A DNA stretch of 8,572 nt from Neptuniibacter sp. (lineage in GTDB: Bacteria; Pseudomonadota; Gammaproteobacteria; Pseudomonadales; Balneatricaceae), in NCBI GenBank assembly GCA_024686055.1, contig JAIBDV010000103.1, positions 1 to 8,572 of the forward strand, read 5' to 3'. Position 1 is the first letter of the stretch. Each line of letters starts with the position of its first letter. Below are positions 1 through 6,021 of the stretch, in pieces. The translations under genes were made by a program, and so were the position numbers. Below the pieces are notes generated by a model, which saw only the letters and a list, made by a program, of their open reading frames with translations, was not told the origin of the DNA and did not search any database.

Positions 1-276
1 CTCCACAGATAAAGAACCTTCCTTTTCTCCATACTCACAGCACATTTCTGGACATTGCACTGTCCCCCTCTGCCAGCTAAGGTGCGCCCCGTCAGCCCGC
101 TATCCGCCGGTTGCACCCTATGGTCGGTTATCCCCGACAGTTATTCCAGACGATGGACGGCGCTGTGATCCAGCCTGTTGCGCACGTATTTTCCTCTGTC
201 ACCGCACAGAGATCGATGCCCTGTCCCCTGCCCTGAATCGCTGCCTGCGGCTAACCTTGCGCCATACTCAGAATCA

Positions 277-292
277 TGACAGTCCACTGTCA
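277..292. promoter_or_regulatory. 16-bp inverted repeat upstream of the transporter (candidate operator)
   Basis: The sequence reads TGACAGT-CC-ACTGTCA, a perfect 7-2-7 inverted repeat that ends 28 bases before the preferred GTG start at 321. Its size and symmetry fit a binding site for a dimeric regulator. It overlaps the alternative ATG at 276, which is easier to understand if 276-320 is untranslated leader or promoter DNA. No regulator gene lies next to it, so the binding protein is unknown. Chance occurrence is possible. Confidence 0.35.
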
Positions 293-309
293 GCTGTATT
301 TATCTGCCT

Positions 310-313
310 GGAG
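310..313 (+). promoter_or_regulatory. Ribosome binding site GGAG that decides the GTG start
   Basis: GGAG lies 7 nt before the GTG at 321, which is good Shine-Dalgarno spacing. The in-frame ATG at 276 has no purine-rich site upstream. This is the main reason for starting the transporter at 321. Confidence 0.6.
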
Positions 314-320
314 TACTCTG

Positions 321-1724
321 GTGAGCGATACCACCCAATCCACTCAAACATCCGCTGCGGGCCGTGCAGGCAATCCGCTCTGGTCATCCCGTCTGGCGTT
401 TATTCTGGCCGCTACCGGCTCCGCTGTCGGGCTGGGCAATATCTGGAAATTTCCCTACATCACCGGTGAAAACGGTGGTGGGGCTTTTGTGCTGGTTTAC
501 CTGCTGTGTATTGCCCTGGTCGGCTTACCGATTCTGATCGCTGAGGTAATGCTGGGCCGTCGGGGCCGTCAGAGCCCGATACAAACCATGGCCACTCTGG
601 CCCGGCTGGATGGTCGTTCACCCCACTGGGCGCTGCTCGGCTGGACCGGCGTACTGGCTGGCTATCTGATTCTGTCGTTCTACGCCGTGATCGGTGGCTG
701 GTCGATGGCGTATGTGGCCAAGGCAGCCAGCGGCGATTTTACCGGTGCCAGCAGCGATACCATTGGCGCAATGTTCGGCGGCCTGCTCAGCGACCCTGGG
801 ACGCTGATGTTGTGGCACAGCCTGTTTATGCTGATAGTTATCGCCATTGTGGTACGCGGGCTGAAATCCGGTATGGAGAAGGCGATCAATCTGCTGATGC
901 CACTGCTGTTCCTGTTGCTGCTGGTGATGGTGGGATATGCCATGTCGACCGATGGCTTCGGCCAGGCGGTAACCTTCCTGTTCCTGCCTGACTTTTCCAA
1001 ATTAACCACTGAGGCGGTACTGACTGCACTGGGCCATGCGTTTTTCACCCTTAGCCTGGCCTCGGGTGCCATGATGGCTTACGGCTCTTTTCTGCCCAAA
1101 GGCTATTCACTGGTCAGCACGGCTGCCACCATCGCCATCGTCGATACGGTTGTCGCTTTGCTGGCAGGACTGGCGATCTTCCCGCTGGTGTTTGCCAACG
1201 GGCTGGAGCCCGCTGCCGGGCCAGGGCTGATCTTCCAGACCCTGCCACTGGCCTTCAGCAATATGGCCTTCGGCACCCTGTTTGGCACGCTGTTTTTTAC
1301 TCTGTTGCTGGTTGCCGCCATCACCTCAGCCATTTCCATGCTGGAACCGGCGGTCGAATGGCTGGAAGAGAAGAAAGGGATTGGCCGATTGAAAGGCGCT
1401 CTGCTGGCAGGCGGCTCAGTCTGGTTATTGGGCATCACCACGGTATTGTCGTTTAATCACTGGTCCGGACTGTACCCACTGGCGTTTATACCGGTATTCG
1501 AAGGCAAAACTTTTTTTGATGTTTTCGATTACCTGACTGCCAATATCATGCTGCCGCTGGGCGGGCTGTTTATGGTGACTTACGCGGGCTGGTGCATGAA
1601 ACCGCAGGCACTGGCTCAGGCGCTGGAGCTGCACCCGGCAGTTCTGTTCAACAGCCTGCGTTTTGTGATGCGCTTTATCGCCCCGCTGCTGGTGATTATC
1701 GTCTTTATCAATCAGCTGATCTGA
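321..1724 (+). CDS. Sodium-dependent transporter of the NSS/SNF family
   Basis: This is an inner-membrane symporter that uses the sodium gradient to import an amino acid or related small amine; the substrate cannot be read from sequence. The preferred GTG start gives 467 aa; an in-frame ATG at 276 would add 15 residues but has no ribosome site. About 11 hydrophobic helices are visible, the usual number for bacterial members such as Tyt1 and MhsT (LeuT has 12). Hallmarks are the unwound helix 1 with GSAVGLGNIWKFPY (33-46), which in LeuT lines the substrate and sodium sites, then GGGAF (52-56), helix 6 FFTLSLASGAMMAYGSF (241-257) and helix 8 ITSAISMLEP (334-343), which matches the LeuT segment with the second sodium-site serine. 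An Asp at 275 in helix 7 may play the acidic role that makes prokaryotic members chloride-independent; that is inference. The gene stands alone and converges on the c-di-GMP enzyme. Family assignment is secure. Confidence 0.95.
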   Translation: MSDTTQSTQTSAAGRAGNPLWSSRLAFILAATGSAVGLGNIWKFPYITGENGGGAFVLVYLLCIALVGLPILIAEVMLGRRGRQSPIQTMATLARLDGRSPHWALLGWTGVLAGYLILSFYAVIGGWSMAYVAKAASGDFTGASSDTIGAMFGGLLSDPGTLMLWHSLFMLIVIAIVVRGLKSGMEKAINLLMPLLFLLLLVMVGYAMSTDGFGQAVTFLFLPDFSKLTTEAVLTALGHAFFTLSLASGAMMAYGSFLPKGYSLVSTAATIAIVDTVVALLAGLAIFPLVFANGLEPAAGPGLIFQTLPLAFSNMAFGTLFGTLFFTLLLVAAITSAISMLEPAVEWLEEKKGIGRLKGALLAGGSVWLLGITTVLSFNHWSGLYPLAFIPVFEGKTFFDVFDYLTANIMLPLGGLFMVTYAGWCMKPQALAQALELHPAVLFNSLRFVMRFIAPLLVIIVFINQLI

Positions 1725-1744
1725 GCAGCGGCCAGTAATATCAA

Positions 1745-1776
1745 CAGGCCCGCTGCGGTTATCCACGGCGGGCCTG
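1745..1776. terminator. Strong hairpin between convergent genes, probable bidirectional terminator
   Basis: CAGGCCCGC (1745-1753) pairs perfectly with GCGGGCCTG (1768-1776). The 14-nt interior can extend the stem with a G-U and a G-C pair, and after one mismatch with GG/CC around a TTAT loop. It lies 20 bases after the transporter stop and 12 bases beyond the stop of the opposing gene. Neither strand has a good uridine run after the stem; the minus strand reads TTGATATT. Classic intrinsic termination is therefore not certain, but position and stem strength fit a shared terminator. Confidence 0.6.
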
Positions 1777-1788
1777 CCTGTTGCACCA

Positions 1789-4338
1789 TTACTCCGCGAT
1801 TACAGCCTCAGGGTGAGGTATACGCTGTTGCAGAAACTCAGCAACCTTTTGTGCCGACACCGGCTTACTATAGAAGTAGCCCTGCACCTGATCACAACCC
1901 AGCGAGCTCAGGAAGTCCCGCTGTTCAACGGTTTCCACCCCTTCCGCGACCACTTCGAAGCCCAGGTTATGTGCCATCAGAATGATGGTCGATACCAGCA
2001 CCTCATTATCCCGATTACCGGGAATACCCTGCATAAAACTGCGATCAATCTTTAGCTTATCAATGGGTAATCGGGTTAACAGGCTCAGACTGGAGAAACC
2101 GGTACCAAAGTCATCCATTGAGATACTAACGCCAATCCCACGTAAGTGATGGATGCTGTCGACCACCTGCTCCAGATCCTTAATCACACAACTTTCGGTA
2201 ATCTCCAGGTCCAGCAAGTCTGCACCCACCTCAGCCACCCTGAGCGCCTGGCGAACATCGGTAACCAGTTCACGCTGATGGAACTGGTGTGGCGACACAT
2301 TCACTGACACCTGAGTTGCTGGCAGCCCCTGCTGTACCCAGGCGCGGGCCTGGCTGGCTGCCACCTGCATCACCCAGGCACCAATCTCACCAATAAGCCC
2401 CAGCTCTTCAGCCAGCGGAATAAAATCATCCGGCGCCATCCGGCCCAGCACTGAATCCTGCCAGCGCAACAGTGCTTCCACGCCAACAACCCGACCATCC
2501 AGCAGCGACAGTTTGGGTTGGTATTCGAGGAAAAACTCCCCCTTGCTCAAGGCAGTCCGCAAACGGTTTTCCAGCCCCAGCCGCATCATCGACTTTTCAT
2601 TTATCTCTGCCGAATAGAGCCGGAAACCATTACGTCCAGCCTGTTTAGCCCGGTACATCGCCGTATCAGCATTTTTCAGCAAATCTTCCCGATTTGTACC
2701 ATCGTCCGGGTACACCGCACTACCAATGCTAGCGGTGACATAAAGCTGTGTACCACCCACTGTCAGGCTGTCACGCAGGGCATCAAACACACGTTGCGCA
2801 GTACGGTGCACTTCATCCAGATCATCCAGTTCGGTCAGCAACAGCACCAGTTCATCACCGCCCAGCCGTGCTACCGTATCCCCTTCTCGAATGCAGCTTT
2901 GCAGTCGTCGAGCGACTTCACACAGCACTTTATCACCCACTGAGTGCCCCATGGAGTCATTGATTCGCTTAAAGTTATCCAGATCCAAAAACATCACCGC
3001 CAGCTGGGCACCTTCACGGTGCGCAGAGGCCAGCGCCACATCGAGCCGGTCCTGTAGTAACTGGCGATTTGGCAAGCGAGTCAGCGGGTCGTAGTAGGCG
3101 AGGTTTTCTATGATCCGTTCAGATTTTTTGCGTTCAGTAATATCACTGAAAATACCGGCATAGAGCGTGCGGCCGCTATGGGATTCACGCACCCGGGTAA
3201 TCGTCAGCCATTCAGGGAAGATTTCACCGTTTTTACGCCGGTTCCATATCTCCCCTTGCCAGCTGCCCTGTCTGTTAATTTCTTCCCACATCCGGGTATA
3301 AAAATCAGCATTATGCTTCCCTGAACTGATCAGACTGGCAGACTTGCCCAGCGCATCTGCTTCGCTATAGCCCGTCAGGATACTGAAAGCAGGGTTTATC
3401 GTTTGAATAATCCCGCTCTCATCGGTCACCATAATGCCGTCCATGGAGGCATCAATCAGCGCCTGAGCCATATGCAGGCTCTGCTCTGTTGCTTGCAGAT
3501 CAGCTGCCCGGCTGGCCAGCGCATCGCGCAACCGGCGTACATAGGTATGCTCAATGTTAGCCAGGATATCGGCAAAGGAGATCAAACCACGCAAGCTGCC
3601 ATCAGCCCCGTCAACCCCCAGATGACGGATTTGACGGCGCTCCATCAAGGCGCGGGCCGCCAGCAGACTCATACCCTCAGGCACCGTAATCAAAGGAGAG
3701 CTCATCACCTGCCCCACCTGAACCTGCATCTGCTGCAGAGCGATCAGGCGTACCAGATCACGTTCGGTAATCAACCCTACCGGGACCCCCTGTTCCGTTA
3801 CTACCAGCGAGTCGGCGTGGCGTGCCCGCATCAGGGCCACCGCCTCATCTAACGAGCGATCCACATCCAGTTGCGGCGGCATACCCCCCGACAGAATAGT
3901 ATTAACCTCAGTCATATTGAGGAAATACTCTGCATCCTGGCGTGTTACCACATCACTCTGGGACAGAATACCGAATAACTCACCCTGATCATCTACCACC
4001 ACCAGATGACGAATGCCCAGACTTTTGAACTCTAGCGCCGCTTCATCCAGCGTCAACGAACAGGAAACGGTAATCAGATGGGGGCTCATCAGCTCGCCGA
4101 TCGGCCGCTGGATCTCGCTATTGAGGTTGTAATCAAGCTGGAGTGAATCCGCTTCGGTCCAGATGCCGACAGGCCTGCGTCCAGACATCACTATCACTGA
4201 ACTGCAGTGGCGAGCATGCATCAGCTGAGTCGCCTCGAGCAGACTTAAATCTGGCCCGCAGGTAACTACCTCACGCTCGACAGCATGTACGATAGATTTT
4301 TGACAAAAACCATCAACCAACTTGGACTCTGAATGCAT
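1789..4338 (-). CDS. CBS(x4)-PAS-GGDEF-EAL cyclic di-GMP signalling protein
   Basis: This is an 849-aa cytoplasmic enzyme with no signal peptide or membrane helix. Four CBS-type repeats lie at about 18-68, 80-135, 145-200 and 207-263, forming two Bateman pairs that in other proteins bind adenine nucleotides. A helical linker (264-292) leads to PAS (about 290-402, ending SDITERKKSE), GGDEF (about 410-575) and EAL (about 585-840). The cyclase motif is GGDEL (493-497), with the metal-site Asp in FLDLDNFKRIND (450-461) and an RxxD inhibitory site REGD (484-487). The EAL domain keeps the expected catalytic set: EALLRW (621-626), N680, E715, D742-D743 in DDFGTG, K762, E799 and Q806. Phosphodiesterase activity is therefore likely; cyclase activity is possible, or the domain may bind GTP or c-di-GMP only. 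The start is the ATG at 4338, with AGAAGG 9 nt upstream. It lies downstream of rlmG on the same strand but has its own promoter. Domain calls are secure; signals and net activity are inferred. Confidence 0.95.
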   Translation of the reverse strand: MHSESKLVDGFCQKSIVHAVEREVVTCGPDLSLLEATQLMHARHCSSVIVMSGRRPVGIWTEADSLQLDYNLNSEIQRPIGELMSPHLITVSCSLTLDEAALEFKSLGIRHLVVVDDQGELFGILSQSDVVTRQDAEYFLNMTEVNTILSGGMPPQLDVDRSLDEAVALMRARHADSLVVTEQGVPVGLITERDLVRLIALQQMQVQVGQVMSSPLITVPEGMSLLAARALMERRQIRHLGVDGADGSLRGLISFADILANIEHTYVRRLRDALASRAADLQATEQSLHMAQALIDASMDGIMVTDESGIIQTINPAFSILTGYSEADALGKSASLISSGKHNADFYTRMWEEINRQGSWQGEIWNRRKNGEIFPEWLTITRVRESHSGRTLYAGIFSDITERKKSERIIENLAYYDPLTRLPNRQLLQDRLDVALASAHREGAQLAVMFLDLDNFKRINDSMGHSVGDKVLCEVARRLQSCIREGDTVARLGGDELVLLLTELDDLDEVHRTAQRVFDALRDSLTVGGTQLYVTASIGSAVYPDDGTNREDLLKNADTAMYRAKQAGRNGFRLYSAEINEKSMMRLGLENRLRTALSKGEFFLEYQPKLSLLDGRVVGVEALLRWQDSVLGRMAPDDFIPLAEELGLIGEIGAWVMQVAASQARAWVQQGLPATQVSVNVSPHQFHQRELVTDVRQALRVAEVGADLLDLEITESCVIKDLEQVVDSIHHLRGIGVSISMDDFGTGFSSLSLLTRLPIDKLKIDRSFMQGIPGNRDNEVLVSTIILMAHNLGFEVVAEGVETVEQRDFLSSLGCDQVQGYFYSKPVSAQKVAEFLQQRIPHPEAVIAE

Positions 4339-4582
4339 TTAGCTGAACCTTCTGACTGGACCAATCTGTTTTTATTCTGTTGTCAGTACCTACCGTACAA
4401 CATGCCCGGGGGAATTCAGAACCATTGGCTGCTAATCCCTGGGCGCCATACTCCCGACAAAGTCGTCCAGTTTACCCCGGAGCGTGGCGTAAATATTTTG
4501 ATCCTTATTAACACATACGCACTCAAAAACAGTCAATACATCCTTTTATTCATCAGCACAGCCCCGATTAACTCAACGCGTA
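4339..4582 (-). other. Intergenic leader region of the c-di-GMP enzyme
   Basis: These 244 bases separate the rlmG stop from the start of the c-di-GMP enzyme. The part near rlmG (about 4495-4560) is AT-rich and carries a promoter. The rest would be a leader of about 160 nt, with only short stems visible, such as CGAC-AAA-GTCG around 4453-4464. No uridine-tailed terminator follows rlmG, so some read-through from rlmG is possible. An open frame at 4333-4695 on the plus strand overlaps both neighbours and has no ribosome site; I do not call it a gene. Confidence 0.55.
4507..4536 (-). promoter_or_regulatory. Sigma-70-type promoter for the c-di-GMP enzyme
   Basis: Read on the minus strand, TTGACT (4536-4531) matches the -35 consensus at 5 of 6 positions. 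GTTAAT (4512-4507) matches the -10 consensus at 4 of 6, with an 18-nt spacer. Transcription would start near 4500, about 160 nt before the ATG at 4338. This is the best promoter match I found in the window, and it makes the enzyme independent of rlmG. Confidence 0.5.
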
Positions 4583-5716
4583 TCAGGGTTTACGGGCACG
4601 CAATACAACAAACTTGCGATTACTGGCTACCACTTCACAGTTACCAAACAATTTTTTCAACTGAATATGATAGCCAAGATGACGGTTACCAATAACCCAA
4701 AGATCACCTCCACGGCGCAACACACGTTTTGATTCCTGAAACATCTGTCGGGCAATAAAATCACCCACCACATGTTGCTGATGGAAGGGCGGGTTATTCA
4801 GAATCAGATCCGCGCTATCCGGTGCTAGTCCACTGAGACAATCAGTCGCCTGAAAATTAGCCTGACGACTGTCACCAAAGGCGGCCTGAAAATTCAGCCG
4901 GGCACTGTCGACGGCCATAAAGGACTCGTCGACAAACGTCAGCCGGGCGGCGGGGTTCTTTTCTGCCGCGATCAGGCCAACCACACCGTTACCGCAACCC
5001 AGATCGATAATATCTCGTTCAGCTAACGACTCGGGCAGGTGCTGGAGGAAAAACCGGCTGCCAATATCCAGGCTGTCGCGAGAGAAAACACCCGCATGAT
5101 TCTTAATCTGATAGGCGGTGCCCTCCAGCGGCCAGCTGGAAGGATATTTATCCTGGGCCGGGGTCAGTGCATTATCCAGCTGGCTAAAAATAAGCCGGGC
5201 TTTCTTTTTCGCCAGTGAGGTTGACGTGGGGCCAATGTTTTTTTCAAACAGTTTTAGTGTTGAAGTGTGGATATTCTTCGCCATCGCCCCGGCGATCACC
5301 CGGCTGCCCTCATGCAAGTGCGGCCGCAGACGTGCCAGCTGGTCTTCCAGCATGGCCAGACTTTTAGGTGTTTTGATCAGCACCAGGTCAAACACGCCTT
5401 GAGGCTCAGTCAGGCTATCGAGCAAAGTCACAGCCTCTGCTGCAGCACCGTTCTCTTTCAGGTTATTCAGTAGCCCCCGGTGCGCCAGCCAGGAGTCACT
5501 GATCATAACGGGCTGCAGAGAATGCAGAGCAACACTGAGTGCGCCGAACTGATCATTGATGATAAGTACGCGAGGGTTACCCGACAGCAGATCATCTTCA
5601 GCCAGCTGATTTAACAAATACTCATCCGCCGCATCCCAGGCGCGCAGGGTTTCACGGGAACGAACAGGGTAACGGTGCAGCGGGAATTCACCTTGCGGAG
5701 TAATCAGAGTATCCAT
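4583..5716 (-). CDS. rlmG: 23S rRNA (guanine-N2)-methyltransferase RlmG
   Basis: RlmG uses S-adenosylmethionine to methylate the N2 of G1835 (E. coli numbering) in 23S rRNA of the large ribosomal subunit. The protein is 377 aa from the ATG at 5716, against 378 aa for the E. coli enzyme as I recall it. It has the family's two-lobed form: an N-terminal non-catalytic methyltransferase-like half (AWDAADEYLLNQL at 26-38, IHTSTLKLFEK at 149-159) and a catalytic C-terminal half. The SAM loop is DLGCGNG (238-244) and the catalytic motif is NPPFH (308-312), followed by QQH. FGNC and KFVVLRARKP close the protein as in E. coli. An in-frame GTG at 5725 would add three residues; the ATG is preferred because GAGG precedes it, although only 3 nt away. 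RsmC is the closest alternative, but the similarity along the whole length favours RlmG. It is divergent from the antiporter gene. Confidence 0.95.
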   Translation of the reverse strand: MDTLITPQGEFPLHRYPVRSRETLRAWDAADEYLLNQLAEDDLLSGNPRVLIINDQFGALSVALHSLQPVMISDSWLAHRGLLNNLKENGAAAEAVTLLDSLTEPQGVFDLVLIKTPKSLAMLEDQLARLRPHLHEGSRVIAGAMAKNIHTSTLKLFEKNIGPTSTSLAKKKARLIFSQLDNALTPAQDKYPSSWPLEGTAYQIKNHAGVFSRDSLDIGSRFFLQHLPESLAERDIIDLGCGNGVVGLIAAEKNPAARLTFVDESFMAVDSARLNFQAAFGDSRQANFQATDCLSGLAPDSADLILNNPPFHQQHVVGDFIARQMFQESKRVLRRGGDLWVIGNRHLGYHIQLKKLFGNCEVVASNRKFVVLRARKP

Positions 5717-5726
5717 CGGCCTCACA

Positions 5727-5822
5727 TCAGTCGATCAGTAAAACCGGCAGTTTATCACTCCCCCGTTACCCCTGCTGCACGGAATGCAAAGCAGACCTTC
5801 AGGCTCAGCATAGATCGACTGA
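5727..5822. repeat. Separated 10-bp inverted repeat in the rlmG leader
   Basis: TCAGTCGATC (5727-5736) is the exact reverse complement of GATCGACTGA (5813-5822), with 76 bases between. One arm ends 10 bases upstream of the rlmG ATG at 5716. In an rlmG transcript that starts upstream of 5822 the arms could pair and bring structure close to the ribosome site. They could also be two copies of a protein site in opposite orientation. The match is directly visible; function is unknown. Confidence 0.35.
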
Positions 5823-5842
5823 ATTTCACTGCTGGGCCAACA

Positions 5843-5857
5843 GCTGAATGCTTCAGC
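5843..5857. repeat. Short perfect hairpin in the divergent region
   Basis: GCTGAA (5843-5848) and TTCAGC (5852-5857) form a perfect 6-bp stem with a TGC loop. It adjoins the AT-rich patch that could serve as a -10 element: TTCAGC is 17 nt from TAATAT at 5875-5880, a weak plus-strand promoter-like pair. It may be an operator half-site pair or chance. Confidence 0.25.
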
Positions 5858-5972
5858 AGACGTGGTTGTTAGAATAATATTAAACCGGTGGCACTGCGGC
5901 CCGTATATGTAACCGGCCACACCTCCGCTGGCAGCTACGGCTAAAGATTCGACCAGCAAGGTAACCAAAACA

Positions 5973-5981
5973 TGCTACATT
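5973..5981 (+). promoter_or_regulatory. Extended -10 promoter candidate for the antiporter gene
   Basis: The sequence TGC-TACATT has the TGn extension followed by a box matching TATAAT at 4 of 6 positions. No good -35 box lies at 16-18 nt upstream, which extended -10 promoters can tolerate. Transcription would start near 5988, giving a leader of about 34 nt. The more distant TTCAGC/TAATAT pair (5852-5880) is the alternative. Confidence 0.3.
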
Positions 5982-5986
5982 TACCC

Positions 5987-6017
5987 ACCTTGGACTGATC
6001 AGCTGGCGTAGCAAGGT
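5987..6017 (+). promoter_or_regulatory. Ribosome site of the antiporter with a possible masking stem
   Basis: AAGG at 6013-6016 lies 5 nt before the ATG at 6022 and supports that start. ACCTTG (5987-5992) is exactly complementary to CAAGGT (6012-6017), which contains this ribosome site, so a 6-bp stem with a 19-nt loop could hide it. A second CAAGGT at 5957-5962 could compete for the same ACCTTG if it is transcribed. Confidence 0.4.
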
Positions 6018-6021
6018 AGCA

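Larger units (their letters stand above)
1..320. other. Non-coding upstream region of the transporter gene
   Basis: No convincing gene is visible on either strand. The region holds small inverted repeats: GTCGG/CCGAC at 123-138, CTCTGT/ACAGAG at 194-211, and a stronger TGACAGT/ACTGTCA at 277-292. A weak plus-strand promoter-like pair is TTGCAC (55-60) and TAAGGT (78-83) with a 17-nt spacer, but the second box matches the consensus at only 3 of 6 positions. On the minus strand a purine-rich GGAAGG stretch (complement of 17-22) lies near the left edge and could be the ribosome site of a divergent gene starting at or beyond it. An open frame at 257-469 runs into the transporter in another phase and is a shadow. 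Confidence 0.5.
5726..6021. other. Divergent intergenic region between rlmG and the antiporter
   Basis: About 300 bases without a convincing gene. It should hold the promoters for both flanking genes. Visible elements are a separated 10-bp inverted repeat (5727-5736 with 5813-5822), a GCTGAA-TGC-TTCAGC hairpin (5843-5857), an AT-rich patch (5869-5885), an extended -10-like element (5973-5981), and a 9-bp direct repeat AGCAAGGTA (5955-5963 and 6010-6018) that includes the antiporter ribosome site. An open frame on the minus strand (5735-5968) would start at TTG with no ribosome site and was not accepted. Confidence 0.5.

Noticed and set aside
125..1764. CGGTTATCC present in hairpins at 125-133 and 1756-1764 as a possible repeat family
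   Set aside because: The shared part is only 9 bases and the surrounding stems differ, so chance is sufficient.
2518..2943. Plus-strand open frames antisense to the GGDEF region, and others at 1813-2055, 2748-3094 and 3403-3852
   Set aside because: They lie inside a gene with complete, recognisable domains on the other strand and are explained as shadows of its codon bias.
4339..4500. A c-di-GMP riboswitch in the leader of the c-di-GMP enzyme
   Set aside because: I looked for the conserved GEMM-I segments, and only scattered GGTAAAC-like and GGTAGG-like fragments occur, without the paired architecture.
4333..4695. Plus-strand open frame of 120 codons across the gap upstream of the c-di-GMP enzyme
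   Set aside because: It overlaps the start of one confident gene and the end of rlmG on the opposite strand. It has no ribosome site and no recognisable domain.
4583..5716. Calling the methyltransferase RsmC rather than RlmG
   Set aside because: Both have two-lobed methyltransferase folds with NPPFH, but the length and the motifs in both halves follow RlmG as recalled from E. coli.
5735..5968. Minus-strand open frame of 77 codons in the rlmG/antiporter gap
   Set aside because: It starts at TTG without a ribosome site, has a composition unlike a real small protein, and lies over the likely promoters of the flanking genes.
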